Of a stretch of DNA of 64,000 bases, positions 20,774 through 31,115 are shown in pieces. The stretch is taken from assembly GCF_023278565.1 (NCBI RefSeq), contig NC_064676.1:1674001-1738000 (forward strand), read 5' to 3'. Both the position numbers and the translations under genes were made by a program. The stretch is from Colletotrichum lupini. Its lineage: Eukaryota; Ascomycota; Sordariomycetes; Glomerellales; Glomerellaceae. Each line of letters opens with the position of its first letter. Within the stretch, counting starts at the first letter, position 1. The notes beneath the pieces are model-generated. The model ran no database searches. It was not told the origin of the DNA and saw only the letters and a list, made by a program, of their open reading frames with translations.

Positions 20774-23700
20774 TTCGGAAAGACGGGAAGAATGATGTTA
20801 TCCATAGTAACAACAAGCCTGCCGTCCCAAAATGAACGGAGAAGGTACGCTGGTATGAGATCGAAATCTGGCAAGAGGTGGTTCTTGAGGTTCAGGTACT
20901 CTTTCCTGCAAAATGAATTCGTCAGTGGCAGAAATTTTGGGGATGAAGGAAGCTGTGACACCGGCTCTTTCTCAACAGTTGGAAACCCTGATGAAGGAGC
21001 AGAGGCAAGTCCCGGTCTTGTCACCTGACGTAAAGGGGCAATGTCACTTTGAGGAAGGCATCGGCAATGCGGACCCTCAAGCCTCCGGTATGAACGTGTT
21101 GTCGCCGACCATCTGCCCATTGGCCCGGGAGAATGACGGCAATTTGATCCTGAAATTGCCGTGCGATTGGTGACCCCGACCGTGCCGCAACGGACAAGCC
21201 TCACTCGCTGGATGAAGGTGAAAGACTTACCAAAGTACCACGGATTGAGCTTAAGTTGAGAGATCAGCTGTTGGTTCTGAAGACCACGGGAAACAGACGG
21301 GTTATCGTGTGTATTTGGGTTCTATGAGATTGGCTTCGTTAGTAAGGACTTCTCTCCAAAAACTCGTGGTTCTTCAGGCAATGGCTTACCGTGTGTCCTG
21401 AATACAGCCAGAAGACTCTCCGTAGTCGCGTATCTTGCTGAATTTCTGCGCTGATTGATAGATTGTATCACCAATCCAAGGAACTAGATTGCTTCTGTAT
21501 GGAAAAGTAAGTAAGAGTGAACCAAGACTGTCGATATGTTTGTAGAGGAAAGAAGAAAGAGTTTGAGCCCAGAGAAGAGAAATGAGAAGAGAAGAGCAGA
21601 GAATAGAGCGGGTATAAGAAGCCCAGGGCTGTTGCCCTTCCTCAGCTGTAGGACCAAGGGGGCGGGAGCAGAGACTGGCTCTCGCCATTCCTGGATGAAC
21701 AGAACTAGCGGGAGCAGAGAATAGCTCTCGCCATCATATGTTGACAAGATAGGCGAGAGCAGAGAGTAGCTCCCGCCGTCTGAAGTCCAAGAAGAACAGC
21801 AGAATCAGATCCTAGCTCTCGTCGTCCCAAGTCGGACAAGACTGGCGGGATCATAACCTAATTCTCACCGTCTCATATCAAGCGAGATCAGAGACTAGCT
21901 CTCGTCGTCCAAATTTGAACAAGGTGGCGAGATCAAAGACTGGCACTTGCCGTCTCAACTTGAACAAGACTGACGGGATCAGAGGCTGGCTCTCGTCGTC
22001 TGACCTTGGACAAGACTAGCACTCGCCGTCTCAACTTGAACAACACTAGCAAGATCAAAGACCAGCTCTCGCCATCCCGGGTTGAACAGGACTGGTAGGA
22101 GTGTCTTGAACCAAGCATAGCTCCTGAAGCAGGAGCAGAGACGAGCACTCGCTGTCTCTGTATTGAAGAAAAGGGGCCAAAGTTGGAGCACACTTGAAGG
22201 TGGCTCTCGCCTCTTCAACTTGACAGGATATGAAGAAAAGAAAGTCAGGGAATTGTTTTCCAGCACCTGCGCTTGCAAACGTGTCTGAACGAGCCACTCA
22301 GAATAAACAGTCTCACCCACATCGTGAGGAATCTTCAGATGCCCAAGTGTCGAGACGAAGGGCATTTCAAGACGAATAATAGAACAGAAAACTTGCGATG
22401 AGAACCTTGCTCGGACGGGGCATCTGAGGAATGAACGGTTGGGACGATCAAAGCGTTGCGACGAAAGCGATCGCTCGATGAAAAGTAGACCGTGACGAGA
22501 ACAACATTTGATGGTGATGTTCACCAGGAAGAACAAGAGCAGTGAGATCAAGGCGAAGGACAATGATTTGCAACAGAAAGAGACGGAAGAGACGGACCAA
22601 TCTGAAAAGTATTGCATGAAGGGAAAACAAAGACGGGAACGCGAAAAATGAAGCCAAAGAAGGTGTTCGGTGATGATTTTGACATGAAAATAAACAACAC
22701 CACGTACCTAGTCCCTGAACTTCCTGAGAAACGGGTGTGGAAGTAGAATCTGGTATTTCAAGTGCTTTTGTCAATGCGCATCTGCGAATTGCTGAAATTC
22801 CCCCGATGGGTAGCGGAAGGAGGATGAGGATGTTGGTCCAGAAGCAGTGCTTGGAACTGGGATTTTGCGAAGGTCGAAGGCGATCTGATGATGGTCGTAC
22901 AGACGAATCTGGGACGGGAAGAAAAACACAGATGCGACGGTGTCGTACAAAGGGTGTATTTCGAAAGAAGTGGAAGTGTTGGGACAGTGTTGTAATCGAA
23001 AGCAGAGAGGAAGGAATACCTGGACAGGCGACCGAATGAGACGATCAAAGTCCAAGAGAATGGTGTGGTTGTTGGTGAAGTCTCCAAGAGTTCGAAGATA
23101 TCGAGACTTCCGACGGCGTGGAGGAGGAAGATGGGTTTGTTGTGATGGAGGCGGAGGGCGAAGTATGAGAGACGAGAGGAAGGCCGACAGACGCGTGTGG
23201 TGGGGCCGCTCGGTGAGCGGGTGGGTGGTCTTCCGGAGTGGAGGGCATCACCACGAAGCTAAGCCTACACCGACCGCAGTGCACGTGACTGGGTGGTTTG
23301 ATGCCGAAATAGGATATGGGATGAGGGTCGGGCGGTGTGAGAAGTCTTGGTACCTTACAAGGCTTCGAGATGAGGGTTCAGCGGGCGAGCCAGTGAAACG
23401 CTCCAGGCGTATCAGTTCAACCTTGAGGTACCTTAGTGCAGGTGGTACTTCTGGACGAGATGAGGCTATGTTTTCAATGGCCATGAGGTCAGAAGCAACT
23501 ACATATGCCTAAAGTACATTTGACGAGGATGATATGACACTTGCAACAGATATTTGACTAAGCCTTAGACTGAAGTAGAGCAGTAGGGAGTGTGAATGGA
23601 GAGGAACGGGAACTTGTAGATTGATTTACCTTCCAACTTTAAGAACAAGTTGGCGCAACGGTGACTGGACTGACTTGTGTTGTATTATGAGGCTGATGAT

Positions 23701-23967
23701 GGATTGTTTTACGTATCATTAAATTGCTCTCATGGGTATCTTAAGCTTTCAAGTATCCCAGGGGCTATCTCCCAGCAGGTCGTAAATGAGGCTACGTAGA
23801 CTGTGGACAAGCCGACACTATTGCTCCCTTCTCGACCCGCATTCTCATACCTCTACTACTAAGGCAGGCCACAAGTCTACTTATGTGAACACATATATCG
23901 AGAACCAGGCGTCTGAACTTAAGCCATCATCCACCCGCTAACCCTTCCTATATTCCGTCTCGACAGT
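20774..23967. promoter_or_regulatory. Long upstream/leader region of the zinc-finger-like gene
   Basis: 3.2 kb without a supported gene. On the minus strand it is pyrimidine-rich in several blocks (around 21540-21620 and 22480-23000) and shows several good leftward donors, such as GTAAGTC near 21232, GTAAGCC near 21390 and GTACGTG near 22705. This is what a spliced 5' leader of the leftward gene at 18375-20773 would look like. The hairpin minisatellite at 21661-22165 lies inside it. The rightmost part is the 3' flank of BET2. The transcript extent is inferred, not shown. Confidence 0.4.
21661..22165. repeat. Degenerate ~45-bp minisatellite of hairpin units
   Basis: About ten diverged tandem units of roughly 45 bp. 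The recurring core is GGCGGGATCAGAGACT followed by GGCTCTCGCCGTC and a linker close to TCAACTTGAACAAGACT. In the best units the first and second parts are near-perfect inverted repeats (GGCGGGAGC against GCTCTCGCC at 21661-21687; GGCGAGAGC against GCTCCCGCC at 21752-21777), so each unit can form a short hairpin. Units become more diverged, or lose one arm, toward the right. The array lies in the upstream region of the leftward zinc-finger-like gene. Frames crossing it are repetitive, and coding is not supported. Confidence 0.75.
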
Positions 23968-25040
23968 TCACGACGACTTCCTCCCAAGCACCCGATCAAT
24001 CGTCGGCTTCGGCATACAATACACCGGATCAACCACCACCGTCCCCGGATACCCCAACAAACTCAACCCCGTCATCCCAAAGCACGTATGCCACACGTCA
24101 ACCGTATTCCCCGGCCGATCCGAAATCCCGCCCAACTCCTGATCCTGACACTTCAGTATGAACGCAACAAGCTTGCCCCGATCAATCCAGTGCGTCCGCC
24201 CGATAATCTCCAGACTGCTCAACACCCACCAGCTATAACACACGTCCTCGTCCTTCTCCGGCCTGCCGTTCAACCCGCCCCCCGCAACCTGCCGCTCGCT
24301 GAGCCACCGGCCCAGCTTATCCGCCTCCACGAGGTCCAGACGCCCCGCGATGGCGAGCGCCGCAACGCACGTGAAGATCTGGCCCGAGTGGGACTCGTCG
24401 CCCGGGCTGACGCCGTACCCGCCGTCAAAATTCGTGCAGGCGACAATGTGCGCGACGGCCTTGTCGACGTCCACGAGGGAGAGCAGGCCCAAGAGGGAGA
24501 GGGCGTTGAAGGCGCCGTACAAGAAGCGCGTGTCCTCCTCGCCCCATTCGTCTCCCGCAAAGGTGCCGCTTTCACGGCTCTGGAGGTCCGCAATGACTGG
24601 AGATGGCGAGTGTCAGCCCACTGCCCCCAAAACCTGTGACGTAGTGAGAGTGCTTTAATGTACTTACACTTGCCAACCTGCGCCTTCCCTTGACCCTTAC
24701 CCCTCGCCTCCAACTCATCCAGCGCATCAATCATGACCAGAATCTGAACGGCACTAACAGTGTACAACATATGCGCGTCGTGGCCCGGCGCGGCCCCGAA
24801 CCCCCCGCTCTCATGCTGACACGAGAGCACGAAATCAATCGTCTCGTCCCGCGGGAGAGCCTCCGGGTGGCCGAGGAGGTGCAGCGCTACCAGGCCCCAG
24901 TAGAGGCCGTTGAGGCGCAGGTGCTCCGTCAGCCAGTAGTCGTACTCGTCTTTGCGGGTATCAAGGCTCTGGACGTATTTGACGTGCGCCGCCGTCGCCA
25001 GCTTGAGCTCGTCTGGCAGGTTCTCGAACTGGGCCGCCAT
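23968..25040 (-). CDS. BET2: Rab geranylgeranyltransferase beta subunit BET2
   Basis: Two exons (leftwards 25040-24668 and 24596-23968) with a canonical GTAAGT donor encode 333 residues. The protein is built of prenyltransferase alpha-alpha repeats with the usual GGFGxx[22 protein letters not shown] and [18 protein letters not shown] motifs. The zinc ligands are visible as Asp and Cys in DEDVCYSWW and His in VDVWHTCFG. It is the catalytic subunit of GGTase-II, which with BET4 and the Rab escort protein attaches geranylgeranyl groups to Rab GTPases for membrane traffic (known). Motif order and length match type II rather than farnesyltransferase or GGTase-I beta chains. The start [14 protein letters not shown] is just ahead of the conserved HVKYVQSLD. 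Confidence 0.95.
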
Positions 25041-28000
25041 GACGCCACCCTTTTTCTCTTTTGATTCTCCCCCTTTCGTGTGACTTGATCCGGGCGTTCG
25101 TATCTGAGGTAAGATCAGAAAAGATTTATGGAGAATTAAAACCGAACCAAACTTTCTCAATAATACCTAGGCAGGCGTGAGAGGATGGATGAAGTGAGGT
25201 TGTTCGCTTAGGTAATGGTGGTGCAGGGCCGGTACGCAGGGTTCTGCCGACTGCCGGGCCGTGAAGTCCATCTAGTGTGGGGTGGCCTCGCCGCCCTCAC
25301 CGAGGTGTGTAACCCACCCCATGCTTAACGGATCCGAAGGTGGCGTCCGTGACGTCTTAACTATCCGACAACTTCTGGTCGTTTCTTACCTTACCTTACT
25401 TGGTGATAGTCTCGCTCACTCTGTGCGGTGATGCACCATGACTTTATCTACCTTAGTCACTGTACTTGAAAGGCAGCCAGCTGAATTGCCAACTGTGGTC
25501 AACCGGGAGTTGGGTTTAAGGAACTCAACAGTTGACCGAGAGACGGACCTGAGAACCAAGCTCATCTTTAACCTGGAATCGTTAAACAGGATTAGGCTGG
25601 ATTCTTGGCACCATACTACATGTCAGCCATGCAAACTTACAATCCCCAAAGCACTGCAGCAAGATCGGATTATTTTTCGTGATCCTATCATCTTCCCGAA
25701 TCCATTCGTGGCAGCTCTTCTAGTAGGAGTGGTGTGTAACAAATAACTACCTCCGCCAAACTGAGGAGGATGATGCTTGGCACGGCTATTGATGGTGGCT
25801 GGAATCCGGTCTTGCACAAACTTGCCGTCCAATAAGTGTTGAAAGACGTACTTGTCCTGGAGAGGTAACGAGATGGCGGAGAAGTACTTTAGGCTCTGGG
25901 ATCGACGACAAGGAAGGCTTAGAAACGCCCTTCTTTTCCCGATCTCATCTTGGATGGATGAGGATTACGCAAGACCCATCATCAAAGATCGCAGGTACAG
26001 ACAGGGTCACCAGAGCCGCCCTTGACGGCACCGTACACAGTAGAAGAAGGTGGCTAGGACTGGGCAGTTGGAAGGAGATGGTGCAAGCTTTATCCTACGA
26101 ATAACCTCACACCCCGCCGGGCGAACTATGACATATCGGGCGCCCTCCCTTTTGAGATGGCTTGGGCTAGAGCCAGTTCTCCCGAGGAAGAACGCAGCGT
26201 TGTTGGGCCCGAATCTGCGCACCCAGACTCTAAAGGCGGGTCCTCGCGGGCATAACACAGTATCCGTACGTGAATACGTGCCACTTCCATATTGACAGCT
26301 GGAGCCATCATCCAGGCTTGTGCCAGGCCAGGAGCAACGGAGGCGAAGCCACGCTGCCACGCTGCCATGTGCGCGTACCAACCCTCTTTTCTGGGTCTTT
26401 CCCGTCCGGACACCGTTCGGGGCGTTGTTGACATTTACACATCGTGCCCACACCTGCGGGGCTTTTCCCAGCGTTTGTCGAAGAAACACTACCGAGTTTC
26501 AGAGTGATCGGTTGTGTGCCTGAACTAAGCTCCTTTCGGACAACGGTGGTGTACGTTGGCATTCAGGCCTGTGCGAACCATGACGCCGTTGTCAGAGACC
26601 AAGTACTTCGTAGGCCCTGAACGCAGAGTGCTATTCCCTTTCCATGGTAAGGCTCTGGGAGACTTCGTTCATGTCCTGTCGCTCATGTTGCTAGAGCTGG
26701 TGTACGGAAGTTATGGCTGTAAAGCTGCTTTGCGATACGGCACAAGCTAGCTGTATCCTCGACTAGGCTTGAGTCTGTCAACTCATAACCGAGAGAGATC
26801 GCCGCGGCAAGTGGGTAACTCATCGTTGATATTTGGCAACCGAACCCGCTATCCGCCCGCGAGGCACTTGACCGCTGACGACACGCCGTGGGCTTGGAGT
26901 TGATTATAGTGCTGCGGAAGTTCCCAACTAGAGCAAAAAACGCCTCGGGTAAGTGAATCTGCGAATATCTCGTGTCGAACGTAAGTAATCTCAACCGTCC
27001 TCCGTTGTTGATGCCGAGGCCACTTCTCCACGAGAAGCCATAGAGCGAACAGTGACTTCCTAGTATTGGCTGAGGTAGATACTTGATACCTTGTACACGC
27101 TTCCGTCGAGTCGATCTCTAAACACCTTCATTGGCAATGTGGGACTTGGTATCAGTGAGAATGACGACAGCTCTAGCGTAAAGTTCGGCAGAGTTTCTAC
27201 CTCTTCTGCGCCATGACCCGTCGTCTCGTCCCTCTGGATAACTTTGCTCAAAATAAGCCCTCTGACCAAAGAGAGTGCACGTTTTCGGCACAATCTTTTG
27301 AGATAAGGCTTAAGCCGGCACGTTGCGGCAACACTTGACGTGCTCGGTTCGAAACGAAAGCCAGAATACGTGCATTGGTTGGTTGCCAACCAGTCCGAGG
27401 CTTACGACTTGGGAGGCGATGATATGCTAGATGGCTTCGTGGTGCCTGTGCTTTGCAGATGGACGCGCAGTAGCGCGACTCCTTGCCGTCAAATCAGTGG
27501 GCAGCCGGCAAGCTTCTTGTCTTCTTGTCTTCTTGTCTGGCCAGGGAGGCAAGTTGAGCGAGTCGAGCCGAGCTCACCGTTGGACGGAGTAAGGGGATCT
27601 TCGACTCGGGCTTCCAAACACTCTGGAAGGGTCTGAACGTGCAGAAGAACCGCACAGAGTGCGTCGGTAGCGTGCTGGCTGCGTCGCGACGTGTCACATC
27701 ATGCCAGATCAGTCTGTTGCTCCGTTCTCTGTCGGCAACGCCTAGCCTCGTCTTGCAAGTGTACATACTGTCGCGGTGTTCTGACCACGTGGTGCTCCAT
27801 ATCACGGGTTTGCTTCAGGCTTTATCCCCTCCCTCACATTTGAGGTAACCCGCTCGTGGTCAGTCACCTGAACTTGCGGAGCGCCTATCGGACTTCGGAG
27901 GTGCCGTCATCACGACATATAACGGCGCACAGCTTGATGCCCGAGCGGCGGGACCACAGACGGCCGTACTGCTGCGGAGGCACTGACCGTCTTGGTATTG

Positions 28001-29930
28001 CCAATTAACGTATCCCGAGGTAGACGACTAGAAAGATGACCGGTTCTAAGGGGTGACCGCAAGTTGTGTCATGAGGTAATGCAACGCTTAAAGCTTACAT
28101 GGACGGCTGCAAGCAGTAAGCACCCCTGGCGTTGCTCACATTCCAGGCGATGCAAAACGTGGCGATCCTAGAATTGACTGCGTTTCAAGAGTCTGGCCTC
28201 CTGGCAGTCCAGTGGGCAATGTCCTCCAAGAGTCGAGTTGAATAGGGTATTCATTCAATGCCTTGGCATGGGACACCGAAGGAGCCGACTCCCAGCGAGA
28301 TCCCTTTCAGCTTGGTGTTTTTAAATCATCTGCAAAAGGCAGAGAACAGACTCCGTCATCACCATCGGAGCAAGTTTACTTCATTGGCCGGGATCGTGTT
28401 GGGTGCTGAGTCTGAGTATACCGCTTGCGAATACGAATCGTGACACGGACGAAGACATCACCGATAGATTTGGGATATGTATTCCCTTTTTAGTACAAAC
28501 AATGCGCCCAAGCTGGTGGTCGCTATTAACGAACGACTTGTTGGTTGTCGCGAGTCCACAAAGAAGGCACTTGTAAAGGCGACCTGATGGTGAGGCTGGC
28601 ATGGTTGACTCTGCGATCCAAGACGGCTCGTCCAGAATGGTGCTTGGCAGGTATGGCTTCCCAATAGCTTGAGCAATGTCAATGTCAAACAGACGTGCGC
28701 TGCCCAAATCGACACTACAGGAGGACCGGACCACGATCTGTGCGCGGCGACTGGCGGATGAGACTGGCAAGCGGCAAGCCGTTGGCCTTGTTCGTTGTTG
28801 GTCGACCAAGGCTGTTAATGCAACTAGGCCGCAAGCAGCCACGGGTCTTCGGACGTCTTTGGTGGCAGAAGACCGCTTGAGGTAATTGCAGTGCTGAGGG
28901 ATAATGGATGGAGCAAGGAGGCAGATTGAAGAATGTATCGGTTTCAATGGCCAGAGCCGCATTGAGGCCTAACCGGCAACGGACGGCACCAATGCACCAG
29001 GGTAGACACGCACGCCGTATCCGTAAAAGCCGACATGGGCGACATGGTAATTAAAGAGAGTTGAGCAACAAGATGAGGGTATTCCAATACGTCGTGTTGA
29101 ATATGGCAAGGAAAGGTAGCATAGGTCCAACACGAGGTGGTGGCTAGCGCAGCAAATGATGTTAGTGTTTAGTTGGAGCAAGGTACCTAAGCCCCAATGA
29201 AGTGTGATGCGGTGTCAGGCCATTGCGAGAGGGAATCTCAGAAGTCCAGGACATTCAGGAATCAGCACAGCCCGAGGCCCCCACAGCGACCTGCCCAACG
29301 TTCTCACCTTGTGCTTGTCGGGATTGACACCACCAGACCAATTGGCAACTACGGCCGGAGTGCCCTCTCTCCCTCTCGTGCCGCGTTGTGTCCCCCATTC
29401 TTTCCTCCAAGCTCCCCGCCGGGCATCAAGACTCGAATGGAAGGCGATGCCTGTCACCGGGCAGTTACCACCACCCCGGCCCTCTTGCCTTCCTCCGCCA
29501 GGTCTCGTTCAGGGTCGGATCCACACCGGGCCATGGCTCCTTCCTGCCAGTGACAGATTTCCCGAGTCCCCCCTCTTAGGTACTGTGTATGCAAATACGC
29601 CTCTTTTCGGACGTCTCTCACCACTGTCTGAGGTAACGGCTTGTGACTCCACAGTCTCTCCTCTATTTTTTGCAGGCAGGAGCTCGACGAAAGCAAGCGC
29701 CGCGCCTTCCTTCTGAGGTTGGTAGGGTTTTCCCCCCATGTAGCTGTACCTTACAGATCCTGTGCTTGGCTCCCGGTTCCAGGTACAGGCACGGACATAG
29801 ACAGGCCTCACGCTGGGCTGGCTACCACCCTCTCCCTTTGGTAAGGTAGGTAAGGTACCTCGGGCACTCTAGGTCTGTAGGGGAACTGTTAGTTTGCAAC
29901 TTTGTACCCATCAATCAATCCTTGGCCCAA
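25041..29930. other. Gene-poor stretch, no gene supported
   Basis: Nearly 5 kb between BET2 and the RhoGAP leader. Frames of up to 190 codons occur on both strands (for example 26007-26489, 28381-28962 and 29204-29716) but overlap each other, lack known motifs and have no coherent splice structure. TACCTTAG and CCTTACCTTAC motifs occur at 25389-25456. I see no transposon genes, RNA genes or AT-rich relic. Decayed genes or a long non-coding transcript cannot be excluded. Confidence 0.45.
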
Positions 29931-31115
29931 GGTACCAACATCTATCTTCCTTTCTTTCTTTCTTTCCTCTCCCAGTCATTCTGCCCGTTATTCATGTTCA
30001 ATAATGAATGAAACTTCCTTCACATCCAACCTTTTTCAGCCACCTGGCTGTTCTTATACGGGAACACAATAGGGAACAACCCAGAACAAGTCAAGACAAA
30101 GCCGCATCTTTGGTTCAATCGTCCCCAAGCTTGCAAGGAGCCTTGCTTTGTACCTGACCTCACCTTACCTTACCTCACAGGTACTGTTTGGTTACCAACC
30201 TACCTGGTACCTTACCCCCCCCCCCCCCCCCCCTTCTTCCCTACCTACTTTCACTCTCACACACCATCTCTCTCAGGTACCATCTCAACTCCATCTTTCA
30301 TTCACTCACACATAGTCACTCACTCACCCTCTCATCCTTCATCTCCCTCTTCCTCTCTATACTACATTGCACACTTTCATCACCCGCCCGCGCCTTAGGT
30401 TATGTTAGGTTAGGTGATCTATCTCTATTTCCTCAATCGCCGCCCACCTACCACAGATTTCCATTCCTTAGCCTGTCTCCCCCATCTGGCACTTTACCCC
30501 TTCCACCTCCTGATATCCCCGACAGATGCGTGATCCGTCTGGTCCCAGTGCGCGCACCGAAACAGTTGGCCCTCCTGCGGCAGAGAACGAATCAGGATAG
30601 GGACCGTTTCTGGGCCTCCTTGCCCGTCCCATCTCAACCTATCCCATCTCATCCCGATCCTGATTCTGATCCTGTCCTGTGCCCTGTGTGTGCCTGTCTC
30701 CCCGTCGCACGTCGCACTACTCACTCTCCTCGCCGCACCAGTACATACACACAGTCTCTCTACCGATACCACTATTACCACTACGAATACTTCGTGCAGC
30801 TTGAGCCCTGAGGTAGCCCATGCAGGCCTGGTGCTCTCTCTGGAGTCTGCCTCACCTCATCCACCTCACCTTACTTACCCCGGGCCGCTGGATTCGTACC
30901 GTACGGATCCCCAAGCTGGGTGGCCCTGACCTGATTGAGGAGCTCCTGCGCTGCCTCTCTGCTGCCACCACCCATCGCCGCCCGCCCACCAACGCCTTGT
31001 CTGTGTCGCCGCGCCCTCTGGGTATCATCCTTGACCGGGCCCCCAAAATCTCCTATTTCATTCAGCTACCCGGGGAATAAAAAAAAAGAGAGAGGCACAT
31101 TATTAATTTCCTACC
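29931..31115 (+). promoter_or_regulatory. Pyrimidine-rich promoter/leader of the RhoGAP gene
   Basis: About 1.2 kb that is strongly C/T-rich on the plus strand. It contains CTTT microsatellites (29946-29966), repeated CCTTACCTTACCT (about 30160-30178), a run of 19 C (30215-30233) and many CTCTCT blocks. Such CT-rich leaders are common upstream of highly or constitutively expressed fungal genes. Open frames here reflect low complexity rather than coding. Confidence 0.5.
30215..30233. repeat. Homopolymer run of 19 C
   Basis: Uninterrupted C run about 880 bp upstream of the RhoGAP start; a companion to the 21-C run at 2672-2692. Confidence 0.9.

Noticed and set aside
26007..26489. 160-codon leftward frame in the gene-poor region
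   Set aside because: No known motif, overlapped by other frames, no supporting splice signals or codon pattern.
28381..28962. 193-codon leftward frame with a CLLCG motif
   Set aside because: A single CxxC pair is too little; the surrounding sequence is not domain-like and antisense frames compete.
30397..30418. Telomere-like TTAGGTTAGG
   Set aside because: Only two imperfect units; not the TTAGGG array expected at fungal telomeres and surrounded by ordinary leader sequence.
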